DNA of 64,000 nt from Mycolicibacterium sp. YH-1 (GTDB lineage Bacteria > Actinomycetota > Actinomycetes > Mycobacteriales > Mycobacteriaceae): assembly GCF_022557175.1 (NCBI RefSeq), contig NZ_CP092915.1, positions 6,138,001-6,202,000 of the forward strand, read 5' to 3'. The translations under genes were made by a program, and so were the position numbers. Numbering within the stretch: the first letter of the stretch is position 1; the number at the start of each line of letters is the position of its first letter. Positions 16,508-24,925 of this stretch are shown one piece after another. Under the pieces are notes generated by a model. It ran no database searches. It saw only the letters and a list, made by a program, of their open reading frames with translations, and was not told the origin of the DNA.

Positions 16508-18040
16508 TCAGCACTCCTGTTCGCCACCACGCGAACGTACGATCGTTCGCACCAAAGCGATTACGTCGGGTGCCGTAAGCCTGAGCACAGCGATATAGGT
16601 GATCAACCCCACCAGGGACACGATCAGCACGACGGCGAACGCGGGCCAGACAGAGATGACCTGCATGGCGCCCAACATCGCTGCCGCCGCTACAGCGGTC
16701 GCGGGCATCGGCTTGACGACTGCCCCCAGCACCAATCCCACTGGAACGTCGGCCAGCGCCCGGACGATGGCGATGCGGATACAGAAGTGCACGAATTCCA
16801 CTGCGACCAGTACCCACGCGACCATCATCAGGCTGTGCCCCGCCGCCCACCAGACCGGACCGATCATCACTGCCAGCTTGGCCACATTGATCACCGTGAG
16901 GACGGTTGGTCGGCCAATTGCCTTCAGCACATCGCCGGAGTGGAACGACGCGGAATACAGGAGGGTGTATAGAGATATCACCGCCAGCGGCGCGGCGACT
17001 CCGCCGTATTTGTCGCCGTACAGCACCTCGACCACTGCCGGCGCTGCCACTGCGAGCGTGATGCTGATCGGAGCCGTGAGCGTGACGACCATCGTGAGCA
17101 CCTGGCCGTAGTGCTCCGCCAGCGCAGGCCTGTCGTGTTGCATCCGGGACAGTGCGCTGAAGAGGACGTCGCTGATCACGACGCACAGATTCAAGACCAC
17201 CAATTCTGGGATCCGATAGGCCAGCGTGTAGAGCCCCAGTTCGGTTTCACCGAGACGGGATCCGATTGCCAGGTAGTCCACGTTGTAGATCGCGTAGGCA
17301 ACCAATGTCGCCGCCGTTGCAGGCAATCCGAAGCGAACCAGCGCGGCAGCCTCACGGCGATCGAATCCGCACGTCGTGGTCATCGGCTTCGCCACCCACC
17401 AATAGCCCACGCACATCACGAGTACGGCGGCGAGCTGGCCGTACACCAAACTCCAAACGCCATACCCCGACAGCGCCAGGCCAATCGTCAGCACCGTTTT
17501 CACGATCGCACCGGAGACCTCGGGGATGAGGCGTCGGCGGAAATCGAGATTCCGGCGCAGCAGAGCGGACGGGACCGTGCTCAAGGCATTGAGCACCAGC
17601 GCAACGGCGAGAACCCGAATCAGTGGGGTCAGCTCGGGGTTCCCCAGCACGGCGGCGCTCAGCGGCGCGGTCAGTGCCAACACCGCGCCGGCGATCACCC
17701 CGAACAGGATCGACAGGGTCAGGCCTGTTGGCGCCAACCGCCGCCAATCGGACGGGCTCTGGACCAGCGCGGCGCCGACACCCATGTCCTTGATGTAGTC
17801 GAACAGGTTGACGACCAACAACGCCAAGGCGAAGAACCCGAACTCTGCGGGTGTCAGCACTCTGGCGACGACGACCGTCATGATCAACGTCGAACTCTTG
17901 CTCAGTCCGAAGACCAGATAGTTCCACGCCGCCTGCCGGCCGGAACGAGCCACCGAGCCCGCCGAATCCGTCTCCTCAGAAACGGTCCCGGCTTGCCGAG
18001 CGGCAAGCTCCGTACCGTCCGAGGACTCCCCAGCCGCCAC
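16508..18040 (-). CDS. Wzx-type flippase (second copy)
   Basis: A 510-residue polytopic protein of the same polysaccharide transporter family as 11482-12954. The segments VVVARVLTPAEFGFFALALLVV and LYTLAYRIPELVVLNLCVVI are the counterparts of those in the first copy. An extra ~35-residue hydrophilic N-terminus precedes the first helix. It is read leftward together with the secreted protein and glycosyltransferase downstream. Two flippases in one locus could serve two different repeat units, or one may move a distinct glycolipid. The start is GTG with GAGGAAAG about 12 bases upstream. Confidence 0.88.
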   Translation of the reverse strand: MAAGESSDGTELAARQAGTVSEETDSAGSVARSGRQAAWNYLVFGLSKSSTLIMTVVVARVLTPAEFGFFALALLVVNLFDYIKDMGVGAALVQSPSDWRRLAPTGLTLSILFGVIAGAVLALTAPLSAAVLGNPELTPLIRVLAVALVLNALSTVPSALLRRNLDFRRRLIPEVSGAIVKTVLTIGLALSGYGVWSLVYGQLAAVLVMCVGYWWVAKPMTTTCGFDRREAAALVRFGLPATAATLVAYAIYNVDYLAIGSRLGETELGLYTLAYRIPELVVLNLCVVISDVLFSALSRMQHDRPALAEHYGQVLTMVVTLTAPISITLAVAAPAVVEVLYGDKYGGVAAPLAVISLYTLLYSASFHSGDVLKAIGRPTVLTVINVAKLAVMIGPVWWAAGHSLMMVAWVLVAVEFVHFCIRIAIVRALADVPVGLVLGAVVKPMPATAVAAAAMLGAMQVISVWPAFAVVLIVSLVGLITYIAVLRLTAPDVIALVRTIVRSRGGEQEC

Positions 18041-18079
18041 GGTTACTGCCCACTTTCCTCGCCGATCACGGCGCCACGG

Positions 18080-18117
18080 TACGGGAGTGCGGTCACGTTA
18101 TGGCCGGCACTCCCGTA
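18080..18117 (-). terminator. Hairpin after the secreted-protein gene
   Basis: Perfect 11-bp inverted repeat TACGGGAGTGC (18080-18090) / GCACTCCCGTA (18107-18117) with a 16-base loop, beginning 7 bases beyond the stop codon of the leftward gene at 18124. No T-run follows, which is common for mycobacterial terminators. Confidence 0.65.
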
Positions 18118-18123
18118 TCGGAA

Positions 18124-20079
18124 TCAGGCAGCCTTGTCGCCGTCGGACTTGCCCTGCGCACCATCGCTGCTCTTCGACGTGCCGGTTCCGGGATCGCTCT
18201 TCACCGCGCCGCGCTCAGCGTCGGCGCCCGGTTGGCCCGCGCTCAGTCGGTCACGAACCTGGACCCGCTTGGCTTCCCGCTCAGCCTGCTTGGCTTCCCG
18301 CTCGGCCTGCTTGGCCTCGCGCTCGGCCTTCTTGGCTTCCCGTGCTTGCTTGAGCAGTGAATCCACCGATACGCCGCGGTCGTTGGCACCGATCCGGTGC
18401 CGGCCCGTGGGTGCCGGACTCTCGGTCGCCGTGTCATTGGTGGCGGCCTCAGAGCCGGCAGGGTCGTTGTTCGTGTCCGACGAACCCGCTGCAGCGGGGG
18501 CTGCCACGACATCGCCCGGCGTGGGTGCCAATTCCTGCTCGGTTCCGGGATCCGCCGAGATCGCGGCTACGGGCAGTGCATTCAGCTCCGAATCGACGGC
18601 CTGCTTGTCGACGACAACCTCCTCCGCGGCGACCTCCTCCGCGACGACCTCCTCCGCGGCGGCCTTCTGCTCGACGGCCTTCTGCTCGGCGGCCCAGGAG
18701 AACGGCTTGTAGCCCCAGTCGGTGCGGGTGTTCGAGTCCGGCAGGTTAGTCGCTCCCAGGGCCTTGTTGACGGCGTCCTGGATGGTGGACGACGCGCCGA
18801 GCAACCCGTGTTCAACCTTGTCGATCAGCCCGTCAACGGACGAGAGAAGATTGGTGTCGACGAATTTCTGCGCGGCACGGACCGCCGCCGTGACCTCGGT
18901 GCTCAGCGTCGTGGGCAGGGCCGCGACATCCGCAGGAAGACCGGCTGCGTGAAGGACGGCGGACGCCATCTCCCCTACCGCATTGGACAGGCTCACGATC
19001 GTGTCCGCGATGTTGGTGTTCAGATCAGAGGCGAACCGGACCGGCAGCGTGAGCAAATCGGCACCGGCGGTGACCAGTTCGTTGCCGATGTTGAACCCGC
19101 CGCCGATGAGCTGAGCCAGCGCCGTGGTGTAGGAAGCCGGATCCAACGGCTTGGCCCCGATGGTCTTCAAGGCGTCCTGCGTGGCGTAGAACGGGTACGC
19201 CAACACCCAGGCGCCGGACTTCATCACGGTCTCGAATCCATCGACACCCACATTGACGACGCTGGAGGCCAGCCCCAAGGCGGCGTTGGAGACGGCGGCG
19301 GCGGGCGCGACCACCAATCCCTGAACCGCGGCGATCACGGCATCCACGACGGCGCTGTCCGACTCTTCAGCGGCCCGGTAAAGCACGTCGTTGAGCCCGT
19401 ACAGGGCCCCTGGAATCTGCTCCCACAGCCCGTCCACAACGGCATTGGCCGTGTTGAGAACCGCCTGCCCGGTCCAGTCCACTGTCTGCAGCACACCCTG
19501 GCCCACCACAATCACCTGCTGCAGGGCCGAGCTGGCCAGCCCGGTGTAGCTGGACGCCGCCAACGGCTGGTTGATCAGGTTTGTGATGGCACCCAGCGCC
19601 GCGGTCAGTGAGCCGGTTATCGCGTAGCCGATGGTCTCGGCGATCTGCGCGGGAAGCATCGCGATATCGCTGTTCAGGGCGCCGACGGTGGTTATGAGCT
19701 CGTTGAAGTTGCCGACCGAGTTGGCGCTGAGCGCGCTGAGCAGTCCGCGAAGCTGCACGGAGTCAGTTGCGTTGATCAAGCCGTTCCACAGTTCGGCGTT
19801 CACGGCGTTGGCGCGCGTCAGCACGTCGACGAGCGAGTTCCCTGGAGCCAGGGACACGGCCTCGACCGTCCGCGTGACGTCGTTGAGCGTCGCTTGCAGG
19901 TTGGCGATGAGCGCCTGGACGTCCGCCGGATCGATGGCGGCGGTGAGCCGAACATTGGGCGAGGAGACGATCGGTAGCGCCCGTTCACCGCCAGGTAGCA
20001 CCAATGGTGCAAACGCGAGGGTGCTGGCTGTCGTGAGCGCCATGCCGGCTGCGAACCAGGAACGTGCAGAGATCTCCAT
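18124..20079 (-). CDS. Large Mycobacterium-type secreted protein, repeat-rich tail
   Basis: A 651-residue exported protein of unknown function. The N-terminus (ARSWFAAGMALTTASTLAFAP) is a signal-like segment resembling those of three other proteins in this window (50372, 61743, 63731). The first ~480 residues form a long series of amphipathic, Ala/Leu/Val/Asn-rich helices. A low-complexity hinge with AEEVVAEEVAAEEVV follows, then an acidic/Thr-Pro stretch. The tail has four 7-residue repeats of the AKQAERE kind, predicted as a short charged coiled coil. I see no enzyme motif. It resembles exported surface or envelope proteins, not PE/PPE proteins, because no PE or PPE N-terminal signature is present. 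Confidence 0.75.
   Translation of the reverse strand: MEISARSWFAAGMALTTASTLAFAPLVLPGGERALPIVSSPNVRLTAAIDPADVQALIANLQATLNDVTRTVEAVSLAPGNSLVDVLTRANAVNAELWNGLINATDSVQLRGLLSALSANSVGNFNELITTVGALNSDIAMLPAQIAETIGYAITGSLTAALGAITNLINQPLAASSYTGLASSALQQVIVVGQGVLQTVDWTGQAVLNTANAVVDGLWEQIPGALYGLNDVLYRAAEESDSAVVDAVIAAVQGLVVAPAAAVSNAALGLASSVVNVGVDGFETVMKSGAWVLAYPFYATQDALKTIGAKPLDPASYTTALAQLIGGGFNIGNELVTAGADLLTLPVRFASDLNTNIADTIVSLSNAVGEMASAVLHAAGLPADVAALPTTLSTEVTAAVRAAQKFVDTNLLSSVDGLIDKVEHGLLGASSTIQDAVNKALGATNLPDSNTRTDWGYKPFSWAAEQKAVEQKAAAEEVVAEEVAAEEVVVDKQAVDSELNALPVAAISADPGTEQELAPTPGDVVAAPAAAGSSDTNNDPAGSEAATNDTATESPAPTGRHRIGANDRGVSVDSLLKQAREAKKAEREAKQAEREAKQAEREAKRVQVRDRLSAGQPGADAERGAVKSDPGTGTSKSSDGAQGKSDGDKAA
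18268..18351 (+). repeat. Four 21-bp tandem repeats inside the secreted-protein gene
   Basis: Four successive 21-base units (18268, 18289, 18310, 18331) built on CTTGGCTTCCCGCTCGGCCT, two of them differing at one base and the others more. They encode the heptad-like AEREAKQ repeat on the minus strand. Unit number may vary among strains by slippage. Confidence 0.8.
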
Positions 20080-20293
20080 ATTTGGCTACTTTTCCCATCG
20101 AGCTGTGTCCTTGTTTGTCGCAGGGACTATACAACGCTGTCAATGATTACGGCGAGCGGACTCATATGATGTTGACCAGTGACTCTTGTCTCAGGCGTGA
20201 TTCGCTGTAAATGCACGCACCGGACTCTTGACATAACTAACATCACCGCCAATTGCACTTTTCGCAAAGTATCTAGACGGGCAGGCTCAAACA
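20080..20293. promoter_or_regulatory. Divergent region between the secreted protein and alkB
   Basis: A 214-base region with a TTGACA hexamer at 20228-20233 pointing toward alkB, about 60 bases upstream of its start. No good -10 match lies 17 bases further on, so the promoter call is weak. A GACTCTTG word occurs at about 20197 and again at about 20223. Confidence 0.35.
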
Positions 20294-21463
20294 GTGTCAT
20301 CTCTTCGTGGCGTAGCCGCCAACCCGCGGCATGGGGACGCGCAGCACCTCCGCGGAGAAACTCGACCCGGGCCTGGGCCGCGGTATTTGTGGCTGCTCGG
20401 TGCGACGGTGCCCGGAATGATCCCGCTGTCGTGGCTCCTGGTTCGCATGACCGACCTGAGCGTGTTCTGGTGGACCGGACTGGTGATTACCTTCGGGGTC
20501 ATACCGCTGCTCGACCGCCTTGTCGGCTCCGACTCGGAAGACCGACCCGAGGAAATCCTGGAACGCATCGAGCACGATCGGTTCTACCGGTGGGCCACCT
20601 ACTGCTATCTGCCAAATCAGTACCTGGCGTTAATATTTGCCTGCTGGCTCTGGGCCGGCGGGGGCTGGCTATCGATGACCGTCGTCGACAAGTTCGGGCT
20701 GATGGTGACGGTGGGCATCGTCGGCGGTATCGCGATCAACACCGCCCACGAGCTGAGTCATAAGCGAAGCCGCACCGAGCGGCGGTTGGCCACGCTCGCA
20801 CTCGTGCAGACTGGTTACGCGCACTTCATCGTCGAGCACCAGCACGGTCACCACATTCGCGTCGCGACACCCGAGGACACCACCACTTCCCGATTGGGTG
20901 ACAGCTACTACCGTTTCGTTCCTCGATCGGTGTTCGGGGGCATCCGCTTCGCGTGGACATACGAGCGGAAACGGTTGGCGCGCAGACAGAAATCTTTCTA
21001 CGGCGCACAGAACACGATCCTGCGCGGTTGGCTGTTGTGCCTGGCGACGGGCGTCGTCCTTGCGGCCTGGTTCGGCCCCACCGTATTGCCGTGGCTTGTC
21101 GGCCAGGCCATAGTCGGTGTCTGCGTGTTGGAGAGTGTCAACTACGTAGAGCACTACGGACTCACGCGGCGAAAGCTACCCGACGGCCGCTACGAGCGGG
21201 TGACCCCGTCGCACAGCTGGAACAGCAACGCGATCGTCACCAACGTGTTTCTCTACCACCTGCAGCGCCATTCCGATCACCACGCCAACCCGATGCGCCG
21301 CTATCAAATTCTGCGCCATCACGAACAGGCGCCGCAGCTGCCGTTCAGCTACGCCACGATGATCCTGCTCGCTCTGATACCGCCCGTGTGGCGGCGCGTG
21401 ATGGACCCACGTGTCGCCGAGGTGAGCCAGTTCCCCCGAAATCCGCTGAGGACCGAGGTGTAG
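20294..21463 (+). CDS. alkB: Alkane 1-monooxygenase
   Basis: A 389-residue membrane di-iron hydroxylase that oxidises the end carbon of alkanes or fatty-acid-like chains. All histidine boxes are present: HELSHK, EHQHGHH and LQRHSDHHA, plus the AlkB-specific NYVEHYGL. The hydrophobic helices fall in the usual places. The start is GTG. AlkB needs rubredoxin and rubredoxin reductase, and neither is next to it, which is unlike the usual mycobacterial alkB-rubA-rubB-tetR layout. The next gene, 64 bases on in the same direction, is a GAP-family membrane protein. The partner rubredoxin must be elsewhere in the genome. Confidence 0.95.
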   Translation: MSSLRGVAANPRHGDAQHLRGETRPGPGPRYLWLLGATVPGMIPLSWLLVRMTDLSVFWWTGLVITFGVIPLLDRLVGSDSEDRPEEILERIEHDRFYRWATYCYLPNQYLALIFACWLWAGGGWLSMTVVDKFGLMVTVGIVGGIAINTAHELSHKRSRTERRLATLALVQTGYAHFIVEHQHGHHIRVATPEDTTTSRLGDSYYRFVPRSVFGGIRFAWTYERKRLARRQKSFYGAQNTILRGWLLCLATGVVLAAWFGPTVLPWLVGQAIVGVCVLESVNYVEHYGLTRRKLPDGRYERVTPSHSWNSNAIVTNVFLYHLQRHSDHHANPMRRYQILRHHEQAPQLPFSYATMILLALIPPVWRRVMDPRVAEVSQFPRNPLRTEV

Positions 21464-21527
21464 GCACGGTCGAGAAAGTAGTCCGGCTTCGACAAGAAAG
21501 CTCGGTCCGCTTGCTAGGTTGACCGCG

Positions 21528-22175
21528 ATGCTCACCGAACTCATACCGCTCGCGCTGGTCGTCGCGCTGTCGCCGCTGTCGATCATCCCCGCGGTGCTGG
21601 TGCTGCACTCGGCGAGGCCGAGGCCCACCGGCCTGGCGTTTCTTCTGGGCTGGCTGATCGGCCTAGTCGTTCTCACGACGATCTTCGTCGAGGTGTCCGG
21701 TCTCCTCGGCGGGCTCGACAAGCCGCCGAGCTGGGCGTCATGGCTACGCGTGGTCGTCGGCTCTGCGCTCATCGCATTCGGCGTCTACCGCTGGCTGGCG
21801 CGCCACCGGTCAACGCACACACCGAAGTGGATGAGCGGCCTGACCACGATCACTCCGGCGCGCGCCCTGATCACCGCCGCTGCGCTCACCGTCGTCAACC
21901 CGAAGGTGCTGTTCATCTGTGCCGCAGCGGGTTTGGCGATCGGCGCCGAGGGGCTCGGCAGGCAGGGGGTATGGCTCGCCGAGCTGGTCTACGTCGCGGT
22001 CGCCGCATCCACGGTGGCGTTGCCGATCCTGGCGTACGCCGTCTCCGGGGATCGGCTCGATCAGCCGTTGGCGCGGCTCAAGGACTGGATGGAGCGCCAG
22101 CACGCAACCCTGGTCGCCGCCATCCTCGTGGTTATCGGTCTTCTGGTGTTGTACAAGGGCATTCACGGCATGTAG
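21528..22175 (+). CDS. GAP (Sap/LysE-superfamily) membrane protein
   Basis: A 215-residue protein with six hydrophobic helices. Features typical of mycobacterial GAP/Sap proteins are the opening helix with ALSPLSIIPAVLVL, the GWLIGLVV segment, and the mid-protein NPKVLFICAAAGLAIG repeat-like helix. GAP proteins help bring glycolipids such as glycopeptidolipids or sulfolipid to the surface. The ATG at 21528 is used; a TTG three codons earlier is possible. It may be co-transcribed with alkB. The stop lies 3 bases before the convergent stop of the TetR gene. What it transports is unknown. Confidence 0.82.
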   Translation: MLTELIPLALVVALSPLSIIPAVLVLHSARPRPTGLAFLLGWLIGLVVLTTIFVEVSGLLGGLDKPPSWASWLRVVVGSALIAFGVYRWLARHRSTHTPKWMSGLTTITPARALITAAALTVVNPKVLFICAAAGLAIGAEGLGRQGVWLAELVYVAVAASTVALPILAYAVSGDRLDQPLARLKDWMERQHATLVAAILVVIGLLVLYKGIHGM

Positions 22176-22178
22176 CCC

Positions 22179-22808
22179 TCACAGCTCCGGCAGCCCCAGC
22201 TCGTCGGCGTCGGCGGTGAGGTAGCGCGTCACGGTCGGCGCCAGCACCCTGATCACATCCTCGGCGGGCAGCGTCGCCAGGGGCGGCACCTTCATCACGT
22301 AGCGCATCAGCGCGGTGCCAACCAGGCTCGTCGCGGCCAGCATCGCCCGCAACCGCGCCTGCTCGCCGCCACCGATCACGTCCGAGACCGCGGTCAGAAC
22401 GTAGGAGCGCATGAACGTCCGAAACGCCTCATTGGCATCGGAGTTCGAGGTCGCCGATGCCAGCATCGCGGCCATGCTCGACGCCGTCTCGGGCGCCTCC
22501 CAGATACGCAGATACTGCGTGACCAGGCGTTCGCCGATCGTGCCTGCATCCCCTGCCATGGCCGCCGCCAGCAGGGTGGGGTCCACGATCAGCCGCAGCG
22601 ACTCCCGGAACAGATCCGCCTTGGAACCAAAGAGGTAGAGCACCATCGACGGATCGACGTGGGCATCGCGGGCAATCGCGCGCAGCGTCGTCTTGTCATA
22701 GCCGTCGCGGGCGAATCGCTCCTTCGCGGCGGCCAGGACCACGTCGCGTGATACCGGCTCGCCTTGACGCCTACCCCTCTTCCTCGTTGTCTGCGCTGGT
22801 GAGGCCAT
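22179..22808 (-). CDS. TetR-family transcriptional regulator
   Basis: A 209-residue regulator with an N-terminal basic leader (RKRGRRQGE), a helix-turn-helix domain at about 20-65 (RDVVLAAAKERFARDGYDKTTL...VDPSMVLYLFGSK) and a C-terminal ligand-binding domain of the PsrA/TetR_C type. It is the last gene of the leftward P450 operon, 17 bases after the amidohydrolase. A near-palindrome TTTCAA-N6-TTGAAT lies 16 bases upstream of its start, inside the end of the amidohydrolase gene, and is likely its own operator. The same motif recurs in front of the permease gene at 49334, so that gene may be a second target. Confidence 0.9.
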   Translation of the reverse strand: MASPAQTTRKRGRRQGEPVSRDVVLAAAKERFARDGYDKTTLRAIARDAHVDPSMVLYLFGSKADLFRESLRLIVDPTLLAAAMAGDAGTIGERLVTQYLRIWEAPETASSMAAMLASATSNSDANEAFRTFMRSYVLTAVSDVIGGGEQARLRAMLAATSLVGTALMRYVMKVPPLATLPAEDVIRVLAPTVTRYLTADADELGLPEL

Positions 22809-22823
22809 ATCCCGACGGTATCA

Positions 22824-22841
22824 TTTCAATCTTTGTTGAAT
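22824..22841. promoter_or_regulatory. Putative TetR operator
   Basis: TTTCAA-TCTTTG-TTGAAT, an 18-base near-perfect inverted repeat 16 bases upstream of the tetR ATG, overlapping the stop codon of the amidohydrolase gene. An equivalent site with perfect arms occurs at 49255-49272 in homologous sequence. Confidence 0.65.
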
Positions 22842-24013
22842 AATGACTCACCAAAGCGAGTGAAGACTCCTGCGAAGGTCCGTGACGCCTCCGCGAGTTC
22901 GGCCACAGCGACGTATTCGTCATGGCTGTGGGCCACCGTCATAGAACCGGGGCCGTAGACGACCGTGGGAATGCCCAGTTGGTTGCGCAGGAACCGGGCG
23001 TCGGTCCCCAGGAAGAGGCCGCGCACGGGCCGGGCGGACTCGGCCGCGGACTGCACCAGACCGACGAAGGGGTGGTCAGCCTCCAACTCAGAGGCCTCCG
23101 CGAACGCCAGTGCCTCGACGGTGCACTCCACATCGGGTACCAACCGGTGCATCAGGGCGGACAGTTCAGCCAGCGCCTGCCGCTCGGATTGTCCTGGCAG
23201 CACCCGCCGGTCCACCCGCAGAATGCACGAGCTGGCAACGATATTGGGCGCGGTGCCGCCACGGATCACGCCGACATTGCAGGTCGGACTGCCCAGCAGC
23301 GGATGCGGCGTGCCGCCGAAGTCGGCTTGGTGCAGTGCACTTGCCAGCCGCGCCGCGTCGGCGACCGCAGACCGGCCCACAGCCGGATCGCTGCCGTGCG
23401 CGGCACGACCGGTCACGGTGATCTCAGCCAGTAGCACACCCCGCTCGGCGACACAGACCCGAAGCTCGCTGGGTTCCGGCACGATCGCGGCATCTGCGGC
23501 TATTCGGTCGGCCCTCATCAGAGCCTCGGTACCCCAGCGACCGCCCGTCTCCTCATCGGCCACGAGGTGAAACACCACATCGCACCGCGGTGGCTCGCCT
23601 GCGTCGAAGCAGGCCCGCATACCCTCGATGGCCGCGGCGATACCGCCCTTCATATCGCAGGCTCCGCGCCCGTATAGGAGGCCGCCGCGAAGCACACCGC
23701 CGAACGGCGGCAGCGTCCAGTCGTCCTCGACCACGGGGACGACGTCGAGGTGGCCGTTGATCAGCAGTACCGGCCGGCGCCCCTCCGCTGGGCGGCCGGC
23801 GCCCGCGACCGTTGCCAACACCGATGTGCGCCCTGGCGCCGGCTCGAAGACCTCGGTGCGAGCGCCGAGGCCGGCCAGCACGTCGGCGAGCAACGGAACG
23901 ATCGCCGTCTCATCCCCTGGCGGGTTTCGGGTGTCGCACCGCACCATCGCGGCGGTCAACTCGGCGCAGCGCGACTCGTCCACGGCCGACGCCGCCGCGC
24001 ACGCGGTCGTCAC
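22826..24013 (-). CDS. M20-family (ArgE/DapE) amidohydrolase
   Basis: A 395-residue zinc-dependent amidohydrolase of the ArgE/DapE/CPG2 group, which cleaves N-acyl or peptide bonds of small molecules. Visible metal and catalytic motifs are NGHLDVVP (first metal His and catalytic Asp), GRGACDMKGG (bridging Asp), ADEETGG (catalytic Glu and metal Glu) and AHSHDEY (late metal His). The start overlaps the DUF1028 gene stop by 4 bases (GTGA), so the two are coupled. Given the operon (P450, flavin oxidoreductase, hydrolase), it more likely acts on a catabolic intermediate than in arginine or lysine synthesis. Confidence 0.88.
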   Translation of the reverse strand: MTTACAAASAVDESRCAELTAAMVRCDTRNPPGDETAIVPLLADVLAGLGARTEVFEPAPGRTSVLATVAGAGRPAEGRRPVLLINGHLDVVPVVEDDWTLPPFGGVLRGGLLYGRGACDMKGGIAAAIEGMRACFDAGEPPRCDVVFHLVADEETGGRWGTEALMRADRIAADAAIVPEPSELRVCVAERGVLLAEITVTGRAAHGSDPAVGRSAVADAARLASALHQADFGGTPHPLLGSPTCNVGVIRGGTAPNIVASSCILRVDRRVLPGQSERQALAELSALMHRLVPDVECTVEALAFAEASELEADHPFVGLVQSAAESARPVRGLFLGTDARFLRNQLGIPTVVYGPGSMTVAHSHDEYVAVAELAEASRTFAGVFTRFGESLFNKD

Positions 24014-24921
24014 AGGTAGCCCGCCACGTCATCGAGGAAACCGAGAGGTCCGATGCCCACCAGGAACTCTCGCAGTGCCGGCCGATGAGTGAACAGCTCG
24101 GCGAACTGTCCGCGCGCGCCGTCGCGGTCGCCGCTGCGAGCCATCAGCACGGCCCTCCAGAACTGTGCCTCTCGATTGTCGGGACCGAGTAGATCAGCGG
24201 CATCCGAGAGACTGGACAGCTTGTCGTGCAGCGTGTCCGGTGCGACGTTCCGATAGGGACCGATCATCAGATCCTGCGCGAAGATGACGTCGCCGATGAC
24301 GTCGAACGCCCGCTGCCGGGGCAGCAGGCGGGCCAACTCGGCCACCGGGTCGGCGTGATCGTCCACCCGGATGTCGACCAGAACGTGCTGCCACGGGCGC
24401 TCGGAGCGTTGGGCGCCGAACACGGTGAGCACCGCCGACTGGGAACCCCTGATGTCTCCACCGGCGGCCTCGGCGGCCGCCATCGCAGCCAGGATCCGTT
24501 CCGCCAGTTCACCTTTGGAGTCCGCATAGGCGGACAACATGTCGTGGTACACCTGCGGACAGGCCAACATGTTGCCCTGCACCGCAACCCCGTCGCCGAC
24601 CAGACCGCCCGCCGCGGGCGCGCACCGCTCGCCGGTGTACGACACCGCCAACCCCGTTGCGTCCACGACACCCAGTTGCCGGTAGGCGCTGAGCGGGTCA
24701 GCCGCCGTCACCGCGTCGACAGCCTCCTGCGCCGACGAGCCAGATCGCATGGCGTCGACTGCGTGTGGCCCGTAGTCGACGTTAACGAACGCCTGGGTCG
24801 CGACGACTCCCACGCCGGTCTCTCCCCAGCCGACCAGCCGGCCCACACCGAAGAAGTGAGACTGCGAGCCGATGCCGAGTTCGCCGGTCGAGGGGTCGCG
24901 GGCGACAATCGAGTACGTCAC
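24010..24921 (-). CDS. DUF1028-family protein
   Basis: A 303-residue protein whose first ~210 residues match DUF1028: the opening YSIVARDPSTGELGIGSQS, the segment GVGVVATQAFVNVDYGPHA, and VQGNMLACPQVYHDML. The fold is thought to resemble Ntn hydrolases, and the family often sits next to amidohydrolases, as here. The last ~80 residues form a helical extension. It is coupled by overlap to the M20 gene and lies 4 bases after the alpha/beta hydrolase. An amide or cyclic-amide hydrolysis role is likely but inferred from context only. Confidence 0.82.
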   Translation of the reverse strand: MTYSIVARDPSTGELGIGSQSHFFGVGRLVGWGETGVGVVATQAFVNVDYGPHAVDAMRSGSSAQEAVDAVTAADPLSAYRQLGVVDATGLAVSYTGERCAPAAGGLVGDGVAVQGNMLACPQVYHDMLSAYADSKGELAERILAAMAAAEAAGGDIRGSQSAVLTVFGAQRSERPWQHVLVDIRVDDHADPVAELARLLPRQRAFDVIGDVIFAQDLMIGPYRNVAPDTLHDKLSSLSDAADLLGPDNREAQFWRAVLMARSGDRDGARGQFAELFTHRPALREFLVGIGPLGFLDDVAGYL

Positions 24922-24925
24922 GGGT

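Noticed and set aside
17111..18712. 533-codon open frame on the plus strand
   Set aside because: It spans antisense over a flippase, a terminator and part of a secreted-protein gene; low-complexity product and no ribosome-binding site.
18397..19611. 404-codon open frame on the plus strand
   Set aside because: Antisense to the secreted-protein gene whose signal peptide and family match are convincing.
18124..20079. PE-PGRS or PPE protein
   Set aside because: No PE or PPE motif near the N-terminus and no glycine-rich GGA/GGN repeats.
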